Positions 33,981 through 44,207 of a stretch of 64,000 bases of DNA are shown one piece after another (position 1 is the stretch's first letter; each line of letters starts with the position of its first letter). Source of the stretch: Datisca glomerata. Its lineage: Eukaryota > Streptophyta > Magnoliopsida > Cucurbitales > Datiscaceae. The translations under genes and the position numbers were made by a program. The stretch lies in NCBI GenBank assembly GCA_003255025.1, contig QANY01004032.1:248001-312000 (forward strand), given 5' to 3'. A model generated the notes under the pieces. It was not told the origin of the DNA. It did not search any database and saw only the letters and a program-made list of their open reading frames with translations.

Positions 33981-35163
33981 CTGAGGGTTTCTCTCTCATC
34001 TCTTTAGGTGTTGCATCTTCTCTGGTGACTTCTTCTATACAGTTTGACTCATCATCCTATTAGGATGCCATCATTTCTACCAAAAAATCAGCAAGAGTTT
34101 GAGCCTTGATGGTTATCTGAGTTTCGTATCTGATGCCAAACTCTCCCAACTCGGCCTAGGGAAAACTTTTCCATTCGCGAACATCTATTCTTGGCGTCCA
34201 AAAGCATCTTGCTAACATAATAGACTGGCCATTGATCATTTCCTTCCTCTCTTACTAAGACAGAGCTCATCGTATACTCTGATACATTGAGGTTCAAATA
34301 TAGTATCTCCCATTCCTGAGGTTTTGACAGAAGGGGTGCAGACATTAGATACCTTTTAAGATCCGCGAATGCTTTTTCGCATCTCTCATCCCATCCAAAG
34401 TGCTTGCTATTCTTCAAGATGTTGAAAAAAGGAAGACACTTGTCCGGGGATCTAGATATAAACCTACTAAGGGCTGTCAAACTCTCGTTCAACTTTTGTA
34501 CCTCCTTGATCATCTTGGGTGCGGTCATCTCTAACACTACGCTGATCTGATTAGGATTCACCTCAATCCTACAGTTTATGAAAAGATGCCCCAAAACTTC
34601 CCTAATGACACATCGAAAGAACATTTTGATGGGTTAAGCTTCATACAATATTTGTTAAGTACCTCAAACGCTTACCTAAGGTCTGATACATGATCCTGCG
34701 CGAACACAGACTTTACCATCATATCGTCAATGTATACTTCCATCATCTTCCCTAAGTATTCTCAAAACATCTTGTTGACTAAACGTTGATAGGTGGCTCC
34801 TGTATTCTTCTATCCGACCGGCATGACTTTATAACAGTAAGTTCCACTCTCATTCACAAATGACGTCTTTTCTTGATCCGATGGGTGCATGAGTATCTGA
34901 TTGTATCTTGTAAAAACATCCATAAGGCTGAGCATCTCATGTCCTGCTGTCGCATCCACCTGCTGTTCGATTTTTAGAAGAGGGAGGTTGTGTTTTAGGC
35001 ATGCTTTGTTTAGGTTAGTGAAGTCTATACAGACCCTTACTTTCCATTCTTTTTCTTGACCACCACCACATTGGCCAGCCAATCAGGGTAGTGTACCTCT
35101 TTGATAAAACCTGCATCCAATAGCCTTTGCACCTCCTCGTTGATGATTTTGTTCATGTCTGGT
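33970..35163 (-). pseudogene. Tat RT-RNase H fragment captured in other Gypsy element
   Basis: Leftward reading: RT fingers and palm (35082-34810: DFTNLNKACLKH, LMDVFTRYNQILMHP), a damaged YxDD part (34809-34625), thumb (34624 onward: VLEMTAPKMIKEVQKLNE) and an RNase H start (QWPVYYVSKMLLDAKNR). It continues in another frame to about 33970 with KAQTLADFLVEM. It keeps RNase H sequence lost from the first Tat copy. The right edge breaks inside a conserved pol segment (TTGTTCATGTCT/GGTTTGC). Confidence 0.85.
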
Positions 35164-35167
35164 TTGC

Positions 35168-35400
35168 AGAATATTCACAGGGCCCTTCATGATAACTTGT
35201 GTTCAGCAAATGAACGATATAAACAAGATGCTGATCGGATGCGTAGACATGTGGATTTTGAGATTGGGGATTTCGTGTGGGCAATCCTGACTAAGGATCG
35301 CTTTTCAGTTAGTGACAACAACAAGTTGTTTGTTTAGAAGATTAGACCTATCGAGATTATTGAGCTGATCAATCCAAATGCCTACCGTTGATGTGTATGT
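35168..35400 (+). pseudogene. Gypsy integrase C-terminal domain piece
   Basis: The frame has NERYKQDADRMRRHVDFEIG, then DFVWAILTKDRFSV and, past a stop near 35337, KIRPIEIIELINPNAYR. This is the C-terminal GPF-like segment of a plant Gypsy integrase. It is followed by MIPFHADSSDDD and the polypurine tract. Confidence 0.8.
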
Positions 35401-35488
35401 TAAACTATATGATTCCCTTCCACGCTGATTCTTCTGATGATGATACGGCTGTAAATTTGAGGTTGAATTTTCTCTGCCTTGGGGAGAA

Positions 35489-35830
35489 TGATGCGGACGG
35501 TCATTTTAAGCACTTTCGGAGGCCTGGAAGATGTTTTCGCAAGTTTTGGATATTTCTATAATTTTACCTTTCTTTTATGTTTAGGGTTTTCTAAGAAATT
35601 TTAAATACTTTTTGTTTAGATTTTATGCGGCATATTATGATAATTGTTTAAGACGTTTTCACGTCTTCACTCTATAATTTTAATTTTTGGTATTACATGA
35701 TTTATCGAAATTGGTGCCTAAATCCTGGTAATCTCAGAATTCAACGGGTTTTAAAATATCAATTTACTAGTAATCGTGCACGATTTAATAATGTTTGATA
35801 TTATTAGGTTTCTTCGAGGGTTCCGCTACA
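35489..35830 (+). repeat. 3' LTR of plus-strand Gypsy (342 bp)
   Basis: It begins TGATGCGGACGG directly after TGGGGAGAA and ends CCGCTACA. It pairs with the 5' LTR at 33179-33504. Confidence 0.85.
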
Positions 35831-36780
35831 TCATTTTCCCATTTTTTCGCCATTTATCCTCATTGAACCCATAGTAGTTCCTCTTTCAACTTCCTTGGTC
35901 TCTTTCCATCCTGTGATCAAAATTTGCTTTATTTAGCATTTAAAGTAAACAATAGTTCAAAAGATTGAGACAAACCAACATGATCAGAAAACTTATTTGC
36001 TGGAGAGCTGCTATGAGGATATGAGACGTAGAACCATACCAGTCTTATTTGAACAGCTACTCAGCCTTGTACAAGAGTATTCTTAAAACTGTAGGGCCTT
36101 CAAAAGCCTGCATTGTGAAGGAAAGTATAAACAAAGAAGAAAGCATAAAGGAAAATGTCAATATTGTGAAAAAATAATTATTGATCTACACCACACAAAG
36201 GTGGATTAAGCTTAGAGAAAGGTATAAATTAGGGAAAGTGGAGGAGAAGAGATTAGCTTTAGCTGTGAACAATACCAACAATTTATCAACACAACTCGAT
36301 TACCCATCTCATTTCATAAGCCCAGAGTTTCTCGTTATTAATTGTTGATGACTACAGCTTTTGGTTCTAATATAATTGGACGGTGGAAGGGAGTTCAAAC
36401 ACTCTCTTTTCTTTTAGCTTGGCTAATTCTTTGCAACCATACAGGGATTACATGTATTCAAACCTAGTATATGAAAAACAAAAACAAAACAAATGCTTTT
36501 AAACTTGTATGCCAATTTAATTCCACTTCTTCTCGGCAATTGAATAGAAGATTACCAGTTTTATCAATAAGCTATCTCTTGAAAAACAAATAACCAAATA
36601 TTTTATCAAAATGAACTCAAGAACGAAAATACAAATAAGAGAACTAAATTATTTATTTTGATTGATAGAAGTCTTAACTTCCTTTAACTCCTCTGATATT
36701 GATAAGAGAACTGTGCAAAATATTGATAAAAACTTTTAATTTTCAATCGCATAACATCTTTTGATTAACACATCACATTT
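35831..36780. other. Unassigned non-coding DNA
   Basis: No recognised ORF was found. By position, 36280-36780 could be the 3' untranslated part or LTR of the minus-strand Copia whose RNase H starts at 36790, but no paired LTR was seen. Confidence 0.35.
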
Positions 36781-36789
36781 TAGATAAAA

Positions 36790-37180
36790 AATCTATATCA
36801 ACGGTAGCTGCAATATATTCAGCCTCTATAGTAGATAGAGTCACCACAGGTTGAAGAGAAGCATTCCAACTCACAGTTCACCCAAAGACTGAAAACACAA
36901 ATTCTAGTAGAGATCTTCTTTTGTCTAAGACTCTAGCGAAATTTGAGTCAACATAGCCTAGGATTGAATCTTGATCTAAATGATCCTTTCCAAACACCAA
37001 ACCATGCCTAGAAGTTCTCCTTAAGTATCTCATAGTCCACTTCACTCCTTCCCAATGCTCCTTTCCTGGTTTTTCCATAAGTCTACTTACAAGGCTTGCT
37101 ACAAAAGCCAAATCTGGTCTTGTACACACCATTGTGTACATCAGACTCCCAACAGTACTAGCATATGTGATTTTATCCAA
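36790..37180 (-). pseudogene. Copia RNase H fragment
   Basis: The open piece (37180-36878) reads ITYASTVGSLMYTMVCTRPD, GKEHWEGVKWTMRYLRRTSR and LGYVDSNFARVLDKRRS, the conserved connection-RNase H segment of Copia pol. After a frame change it continues with a TTEAEYIAA-like motif at about 36820. Only this part remains. It may belong to the same element as the RT piece at 39.6-40.5 kb. Confidence 0.85.
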
Positions 37181-37299
37181 ATAAAACTAGAATCAAACAC
37201 TAAAACACAGTATTAACAATTAAAATGAAAATAAAAATTCAAACAACAAATAATACCTCTAAGTTGTGCAAAGGCGGCATCTGTGCTCCAGTTCACAAA

Positions 37300-37460
37300 G
37301 TTATAGAGAGAGAAGGCGTGAGATAGAGAGAGAAAGAGATGGAGAATGTGAGAGAGAGAAGGCGTGAGATAGAGAGTGAAAGAGATAGAGTAGGTCACAG
37401 AGAAGGCGTGAGATAGAGTTTGAAAGAGATAGAGAATGAGAGAGAGAGAGAGATGAGAGA
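37300..37460. repeat. GA-rich tandem repeat (about 45-55 bp units)
   Basis: Three diverged units contain GAGAAGGCGTGAGATAGAG followed by GAAAGAGATAGAG. The reverse strand gives an artefactual Ser/Leu/His ORF. Confidence 0.85.
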
Positions 37461-37559
37461 TGGATCAGCATAGACCACTCGCAAGTTAACGGTGAAATAA
37501 CCCCTAACCCAAACAACATCGTTTTATCTTCAAAATAAAGACAAAACGATCTAGTTTAA

Positions 37560-37844
37560 TATATAAATTTTATGACTTATATAACGGTTACGTAATCGCC
37601 GGTATAAAAGGAAAGGAACTGTCGGTAATTAGGTGCTTAAAACAAATTTTTCGACGGTTGGAAACTGCAGGTTTACTATTAAGTGTAAAATCCTATACCA
37701 GTGATAATAAATCGCCGGTATATGTTCTATTTGTTCCGGTAGTTCATAAACCGCCAGAAAAAAATCCTATAACTTATACTACTTCCTGCTGGTTTTTTGT
37801 CTGCCATTAAATAACCGCCATGAAAAATCAAAATTTTATTAGTG
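37560..37844 (-). mobile_element. CACTA transposon terminus (right end)
   Basis: It ends in ...AAATTTTATTAGTG, i.e. CACTAATAAAATTT on the minus strand, preceded by repeated AACCGCC, ATCGCCGGTAT and ACCGTCG-like subterminal motifs over 280 bp. The flanking 3 bp are AAT. The subterminal motifs resemble those at 7040-7260. Confidence 0.5.
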
Positions 37845-38653
37845 AATGTTCTGAATTTTTATTCTTCTTTTATTTCTGATGATATTTATAAAATATCTTA
37901 TTTTAGAATCTGCTGAATTGCTCTATGTTCTTTTGTTAACTATTTTATTTCATTTTAATAATATTTTGAGTTTAATTAGATGATAAGGGGCTAAAAAAAT
38001 CAATTTTATTGGTATGTCCATGTACATTTACTGATTTCTATCACTGATCTTCAAGGAAAAAATATTACATCATTGTCTGCGAGTCATAAACACTGGGTTT
38101 CATTATTACGAAGTACTTAAATAAAACCAGATTAAAAAAAGCAAAGAAAACAGAAAGACAAAGGACATACTCATAATCTCAAGAATCATCTAGTCAGTTT
38201 AAGAAAAGAAAAAGATGATAATTTAAGAACTAAATAATTTATAGGATATATAAATGTGACTTAAGGGGAAAAAATATTTTTAGACAATAATTGTCCTTAC
38301 TACTTCAAGGAATGCCTTAATTGTTTTTCAAAAAATTTCAGATTAAATATTATTAATTTTAAATGAATAATTAATGACACTTTTAATTTTTTTAGATAAT
38401 ATCATCTAAACTATTTTTATAATTCCTAAAGTTTCCTCTACGTACATAATAATTAAGTATTTTAAAAATTAAGATATATACCTTAACATGCATAAGTTTT
38501 ACACAGACTCAAAAAAATGTAAAAAAAAGTTTCAAATGTAATTTTATTTGTTAAAAAAGTTGAAATAATTGAGTTTCAAGTGATTAAATATATTTGAACA
38601 AAATTTAACGTGCAGTTTTTATGATTTTTCTATAGATAAATATAATGCTCTGC
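37845..38653. other. AT-rich DNA, probably Helitron-like body
   Basis: No gene was seen. A block at about 38270-38300 (AAAATATTTTTAGACAATA) resembles the start of the Helitron-like pieces at 52600 and 57650, so this may be the body of the element ending at 38834. Confidence 0.35.
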
Positions 38654-38730
38654 ATGTTTTTGCACGCATTATTATTATCTATATGTTTTTGCACGCATTA
38701 TTATTATCTATATGTTTTTGCACCCATCTT
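38654..38730. repeat. 29-bp tandem repeat (about 2.7 copies)
   Basis: The unit begins ATGTTTTTGCACGCATTATT; copies start at 38654, 38683 and 38712. It sits about 100 bp before a Helitron-type 3' end; minisatellites near ends are common in plant Helitrons. Confidence 0.9.
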
Positions 38731-38789
38731 TAACAATTTATATGTTTAGTCACTCTCCATATTTATGAGATTTTACATTGATTGAATTT

Positions 38790-38834
38790 TTATTATTTAA
38801 TCTATTGCGTGAAACGCATCATTTTGGAATCTAG
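38790..38834 (+). mobile_element. Helitron 3' terminus
   Basis: A hairpin TGCGT-GAA-ACGCA (38806-38818) is followed 12 nt later by CTAG and a T (38831-38835), the canonical Helitron end. The 5' end was not fixed. Confidence 0.6.
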
Positions 38835-39590
38835 TAACAATGAAAATATTTGCTAGTAGTCAACTAAAAGTTTGTGAAGACAAAAATAGCTTTGTCCTTT
38901 TATAATGTAGTAAGCAACAAATCCAAGTAGGAAGGAAACCACAAGCTGATGAGACACAACTGACGTTTAAATTTTAAAGCGATACGTTAAAAACCTGTTT
39001 TTGGAATCGGAATTGCCCTACTATCAATGACTCCTCACTGTCGGCTATTTGCTTCTCATTTTTCTTGCTTCAACTCATCCACTTGTCTACCTGTGTTCCA
39101 CTTCTATATACGTAATTTATATTCAACCCTTCATTATCATTACTTTTGCTTTCTTTCCAAACCTTGAATAAAATGTAGATTTGCCACCCTATATAGATTT
39201 TCAGTTTCCTTGATTTATTTTTTATCCTAAACTTTAAAAAAATTCAACTCACATATATTTTAGTTCATAATCATCTCACGCTAGACATTATGTCACTATT
39301 TTAGTAATAGATACAATCACACTTTAATGCCATACACAGATTGCACCAACATGGCAATTCATCATTTTTTCCTCCTTTATTTTTTCACTGCCACATCATT
39401 TCCTCATTTACTTAATTTTTACACTTTTTAGCCTTTACTTCATCTCCCCATCTTCTTTTTTCTCCTCTTTCCTAAATTTATTAGGGTTTTCCTCCTTAAA
39501 AATATCAATAATGTACTTAGTCTGTGTCAAGTTCATACATGCTAACTTCTATATACCTCATCTCCTAGGAAATTAATAAAGAGGACCAAG
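38835..39590. other. Intergenic DNA, no gene seen
   Basis: AT- and pyrimidine-rich sequence with no recognised coding or repeat signature. Confidence 0.5.
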
Positions 39591-39599
39591 GTCTTTCAG

Positions 39600-40500
39600 T
39601 GCAAAGGTATGATTCAGTATGTTAATGATCTATAATATATATCATTGTAATTCCCTGTTATCAATATATCATCTACATAACCCGATAAATAAAAACGCTT
39701 ATTAGTCTTGAAAACAAATAGAGAACTATCTGATTTTTAGTTTAGAAAACCCCATTGTGGCAAAGATGATTTCAACCTGTCATACAAGGCTTGTTTTAGT
39801 TGAGACATATACACATATTCTTTGAAAAACTCATCTAAAAATGCGTTATTCACATCACTATGTCTAACATCCCAGCCATATGAGACATCAATATGTAAGA
39901 CTACTCTCACTATTGTGGGTTTCACAACTGTGGGCTGAATGTTTCTGAATAGACTATATACCTGGAGTTTGATAAAACTACTTTATTACTAGTCTAGCTT
40001 TAAATCTCTACAAGCTGCTATTTGGAATTACTTTTACTTTAAAAATCCACTTGTTTCCCATTAACAACGCTCCTTGTTTATAAGGAACAATATCTCATGC
40101 ATGATTCTTCAGTAGTCTATTATATTCTTCTATCATTGCTTGTTGTGGGTAAGAGCTTGTTTCACTGATGTAGGTTTAGAAGGTAGTTTAGGATTTTACA
40201 GTGGATTTTTGGTGGCTCAAAATGCTTTAGGTTTGACAATAGCATTATTAGATCTGGTTATCATACTATGTGTAGGAAGTATAGAATTTGTTGGTTTTAT
40301 GGGTAAATCAACATAAAGGTTTTCAGCGATGGAAGGAAAATTAGATGAATGCAAAGGTAACTCTGTAGGATTACAAGATAAAGAAGAGGAAAAGTTGCCT
40401 CACAAATGCTCATGTTGTGAAACACTACTGTTATAATATTTACTACTACATATATTGCCAGCAATGTGTTAAGATATTTATTTAAGGATACCAAGTAAAG
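39600..40500 (-). pseudogene. Copia RT and hinge fragment
   Basis: Leftward reading: a hinge (40494-40130), then RT with KWIFKVK and FKARLVIK-type segments (about 40060-39990). The piece 39925-39737 has KPTIVRVVLHIDVSYGWD, SDVNNAFLDEFFKEYVYMSQ and an internal deletion. The catalytic GYVDDILITGN can be read at about 39690-39655. Multiple stops are present. Probably the same minus-strand element as the RNase H at 36.8-37.2 kb, split by CACTA and Helitron insertions. Confidence 0.75.
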
Positions 40501-40651
40501 TATTTATTTACCAAATAAAGTACTTAGTAGTAGTGAGCACTTCCTTCCTAGATCAAGAAGCTTGAGAAAGAGAAGCAATCCCCCATATAGATGAAGATGC
40601 ATATAGTTTTGACTCACTTATCTAATATAGTATCAAGCCAACAGAAAATTG

Positions 40652-41538
40652 AGGGCCCGTGTGGAAACCCGTTTTATAAATTTTTTCCACTTTTAAAAAA
40701 CAAAATTCCTTTTGCATAGAAGGAAAACTCTAAAAACCAAAACTGTACTTCCAAAAAATCTAAGAAAGCCTCAAAATCAGCTTTGAAAAACTAAAAAAAA
40801 AAACAAAAAACTAAAAAAATCTTCTCTCTTATTTCTTCTCTTTATTTTTGGACAAGGGTTAGCTTCGAAAAAATGTATACAGATTTCTAACCCTAAAATC
40901 CAAGACCTAATAGATTCTAACCAAAACTACTACAGAAAACCTTTAAATAAAAAGGAAATGAAAATAAAAATATTTTCTTATTATGTAAAACTTCAGAATT
41001 ACATACTTCTGTTATGCTTTATATTTTCTATTATACTGGTTTGGTTGCATCATTTTAGAGAGATAGAGACAATGAACGGAGTGGGGTGGATCGTGCGAGA
41101 GATAGAGAGAGGTAGGCAGAGAAGAAAGAAAGTGATTGAGAGATGAAGGATGAGAATAAAGAGAGATTGAGGCAGATGAAGTGAGATGAGGTGGGGATTG
41201 TAGATGGAGGCAGAGTAGATGGAAGGTGGGTTTTGTTGACCATTTCAATAATCTGACTATTGAAGGGACAATGAAAAGGAGTGAGGAGAGAGAGAACTGA
41301 TTTTGGGAAAAGTGAATGTAAAAAAATTAAAATAATATTTTTTAATTAAAAATTAAAATAATTTTTTTAAATTAAAAATTAAAATGATTGATTTGACATC
41401 TAAATCACTTCTTTAAATAATTTTCACAATAATCATCGAACAACCAGATTTTTTTCTACACGTCTTTTGATAAAAAAAATTCTTAAAACAGTATTCCGAA
41501 GACTCGTTTATAAAACCACTACCAAGCACACTCTTAGG
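40652..41538. mobile_element. MITE-like element with imperfect TIRs
   Basis: The left end GGGCCCGTGTGGAAACCCG is followed by TTTTATAAAT. The right end, reverse complemented, is AAGAGTGTGCTTGGTAGTGG followed by TTTTATAAAC. The shared GTGTG and GTTTTATAAA blocks suggest a hAT-like MITE, but no matching target duplication was found. The interior holds purine-rich GAGAGATAGAGA tracts and no transposase. Confidence 0.5.
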
Positions 41539-41866
41539 TTGATGAAGCAATAACTCAAAATTAGCCAGCTAGCAAACTTTCATAGATTCATTCTTCGTAT
41601 CTGATCTGATATACGTTTGATCGAGTAACTAAATAATATTTACTTACATAAGAGAAAATATTTATTTTAAGGAAAAAATAAACGTGTTGAAGTAATTAGT
41701 ACTTTTTGTATGATAATAATTAATATTTTTACTATTAAATGCCTAACATATATTTTGAACATTGTGTTAATCTATGGTAGAAGAAAATAATTATATGCTC
41801 TTCAATGCGGGATTCAGGCCAGGATTGTTAAAAAATATTCAGCAAGTGGGTTTTCTTTTGATGCAG

Positions 41867-42081
41867 TGATTGTTCAACTCTTAAATTGATTATTAAAATT
41901 AATTAATGATAGTATATATGTTGCCTTGTATAGAGCAAAAAATGATGCTAACTGATATGAACTACGTCACATACTAGTAGTTATATTAGATAACTACTAG
42001 TTAAGAGAGAACAAGCTTCTTAGCTTCTGATTGATTACAAGCTGAATACAAGGATAAATAATCTTTGTAATATCACTAACA
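41867..42081 (-). repeat. Copia 3' LTR (about 215 bp)
   Basis: In element sense it starts TGTTAGTGATATTAC after the purine tract CTTGAAGGGAA. It shares with the 5' LTR the blocks TTAATGATAGTA, GTTGCCTT(G/A)TATAGA and AGAGA(G/T)AACAAGCTTCTTAGC. Confidence 0.8.
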
Positions 42082-42089
42082 TTCCCTTC

Positions 42090-42484
42090 AAGAGAAAGGT
42101 AGATGAGCAGACATTGAGCTTGTGTCTAAGCATATCAAATCTGTCATGTGAGAGAGGCTTTGTGAATACATTAGCCTTTTGGACATCAGTTGAAATGTAT
42201 TTTACAACATGTTGCTTGGCAATGATCTTTTCTCTAATAAAATGAACATCGATCTCAATGTGCTTGGTCTTTGAGTGAAGTACTGGATTAGAAGCTAACA
42301 TGCAAGCACTTATATTATATAAGCAGATGGAAGGACAATCTGAGATTGTAATATGTAACTCAGCAAACAAAGACTGTAACAAAAAAAAGGTCTATATTCA
42401 GATTCAAAATTATATCTTGAGGTAACTTTCTATTTCTTTGAGCTCCACACAATCAGATTTTCCACCTAGACAAATGCAATATAG
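42090..42484 (-). pseudogene. Copia RNase H C-terminal part, interrupted
   Basis: The frame 42382-42035 reads SICLYNISACMLASNPVLHS, then KTKHIEIDVHFIREKI and VQKANVFTKPLSHDRFDMLR, the conserved end of Copia pol. Upstream sequence to 42484 continues RNase H in other frames (ISWSSKK-type tract) until it is cut by the inserted TIR element. Confidence 0.85.
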
Positions 42485-43106
42485 GAAGCACCGACACTTC
42501 TATTTGCACATAGTATTGGTGTCGGATACGTGTCAGACATCGTACACGTTCGACACGTGTATGACACACCAAAATCGTGTTTGGTTTTATATTTTTATTT
42601 TTTTCATTTTCGGACACGTGCGAACATGTTATGTCACATTCCTGACATGTGTCGACACCTTCGACACACATTTTAGGAAACTATTTAAATAGTATATAAA
42701 ATATAAAAGGGTTTAAAATGAGATGAATATTATTTTAAATTGTTAATACAGAAAGAGTAAGAGAGTGAAAATAGAGAATAAATAAAGTTTTTTTTAACTG
42801 AAAAGAAAGAAAATTAATTTTTAAAATATATTAATCTAAAGTAATATAATATCATATTTTTATTGCCAAAACCCTTAACCTTTAACTTTCCTAAAACTAA
42901 AATTCAGTCGATCAATCAGAGATATTTTAATTCATGTTCTTGATATGATTAGTATTGTATTAGTTTTTAATGCAAATATTGGTTTACATACTTATAAATA
43001 TCTCATATATATATATATGTATCCTAATATCTTACTTTTAAAAAAATATCATGTTGACGTGTCGGTATCGTGTTGTATACGTGTCGTGTGTCAATATCTG
43101 TGCTTC
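42485..43106. mobile_element. Short TIR element inserted in Copia RNase H
   Basis: The ends are GAAGCACCGACAC and, inverted, GAAGCACAGATATTGACAC. The subterminal regions are rich in GACACGTG/CACGTGTC and GTGTCGG motifs on both sides. About 620 bp, AT-rich centre, no coding capacity. Superfamily unknown (Mutator- or hAT-like); no clean target duplication was seen. Confidence 0.6.
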
Positions 43107-43119
43107 TTAAAAGAAATAG

Positions 43120-43925
43120 CACTACACGAAAATGTTTTTGTGATCAAAATAAGCTCATCGTGAGAGTCGTCGCTTTTGCTTCGTCAATGAAAGCCTTTCA
43201 CGACGAGAATTGAAGTTCGTCGTGTTAGACCTTTCGCGACGAACTAATTCTGATCGCTAAATGGTTTTGGCGACCAAGAAACACGGTTGTAGCAAAAATA
43301 TTTTACGACCACTATATTTTTCATCGCCGAAACCTTTTGCCACCAACAACAGTGTGGTCGTCTAAAGTATTTTGCCACCAACATTAGTTTGGTCGCCTAA
43401 AGTCTTTTGCGACCAATTTTATTTGGTCGTGAAATGATTTCGCGACCAAATTTTATTTATTCAGAATGTAAATAACAAATTCTGACTTTTAGTTTCATAT
43501 ACACAGTGATAGTAATAATATTATTAGAAAACTTATCAAACCTGATATTTTTCTAAAAAATACATATATTTGACCATTAATGTAAAATGTAACAACGTTT
43601 TCATTACAAAATATCCGAAATATAATTAACTACAAAATATGGTTTCCAAATGTTATCCAAAAAAAGATAAATAAATAGAGTATTTAAAACTTGATTATTG
43701 CAACTATAATGGTTAGCAAATATTCTGAAACTAGGTTTGTGCTGTTAAGTCATCGTCAGGAGGTGGAAAACCAATTCTATATTTTCTCTATATAGTCTTT
43801 TTCTTGGAAGAAGATGTGGGTGGGGCTCCATGTCCAAGACCTTTATTTCACCCGATAACTTCTTCAACTATCTCTTATTCAGTGCGAGGTGTGGCATCTT
43901 CAGCAATAGGTTCATCCTGTAAAAC
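43120..43925 (-). mobile_element. CACTA-like end with possible transposase C-terminus
   Basis: CACTACACGAAAATG at 43120 is followed by repeated TTTTGCGACCAA/TTGGTCG motifs to about 43450, as in CACTA subterminal regions. At about 43925-43740 the minus strand reads GLGHGAPPTSSSKKK in a stop-interrupted frame, reminiscent of the C-terminal tail of plant CACTA-associated proteins. The second end was not found. The tail assignment is weak. Confidence 0.4.
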
Positions 43926-43974
43926 ACACATGCGTTCCTGTAACACAATGATCAAGATTCAAGATAAATATTCT

Positions 43975-44207
43975 AATCCATAAGTATTTAAAAAGCATAT
44001 AACACGCTCAGATACAAAGTGATAATCTCTCCTCAACACATACTAAAACTAACAATATTAAATGAGCATCAATCCATAATCATTTAAAAAGTATCTAGCA
44101 CACTCAGATACCAGTGATAACCCCCCTCCCCCCCCCCNNNNNNNNNNNNNNNNNNNNNNNNNNAAAAAAAAAACACACACACACTAAAACTAACAATATT
44201 AAATGAG
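43975..44207. repeat. Tandem duplication (96-bp unit) spanning the gap
   Basis: Unit 1 (43975-44070) and unit 2 (44071-44207) both run from AATCCATAA...TTTAAAAAG through CTCAGATAC to ACTAAAACTAACAATATTAA. Where unit 1 has a short TCTCTCCTCAACACATA tract, unit 2 has a poly-C run, the N gap and a poly-A/(CA)n run. Confidence 0.85.
44138..44163. other. Assembly gap (26 N)
   Basis: The run of N is flanked by poly-C on the left and poly-A/(CA)n on the right, a combination that breaks sequencing or assembly. Confidence 0.99.

Larger units (their letters stand above)
33179..35830 (+). mobile_element. Plus-strand Ty3/Gypsy element, chimeric with Tat fragment
   Basis: Two direct-repeat LTRs (33179-33504 and 35489-35830) flank a tRNA-Met-type PBS, a gag start, an integrase C-terminal piece and a polypurine tract (TGGGGAGAA). 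The middle (about 33970-35163) is not its own pol but an opposite-strand Tat RT/RNase H fragment. Short LTRs and this gag/integrase type suggest a Reina-like chromovirus, tentatively. Confidence 0.75.

Noticed and set aside
33739..33999. Minus-strand 86-codon ORF (MREKPSDMEW start)
   Set aside because: Mostly antisense to the Gypsy gag frame; only its first few codons may be the end of the captured Tat RNase H fragment.
41012..41248. Ser/Leu-rich minus-strand ORFs
   Set aside because: They come from a purine-rich GAGAGATAGA tract inside a MITE.
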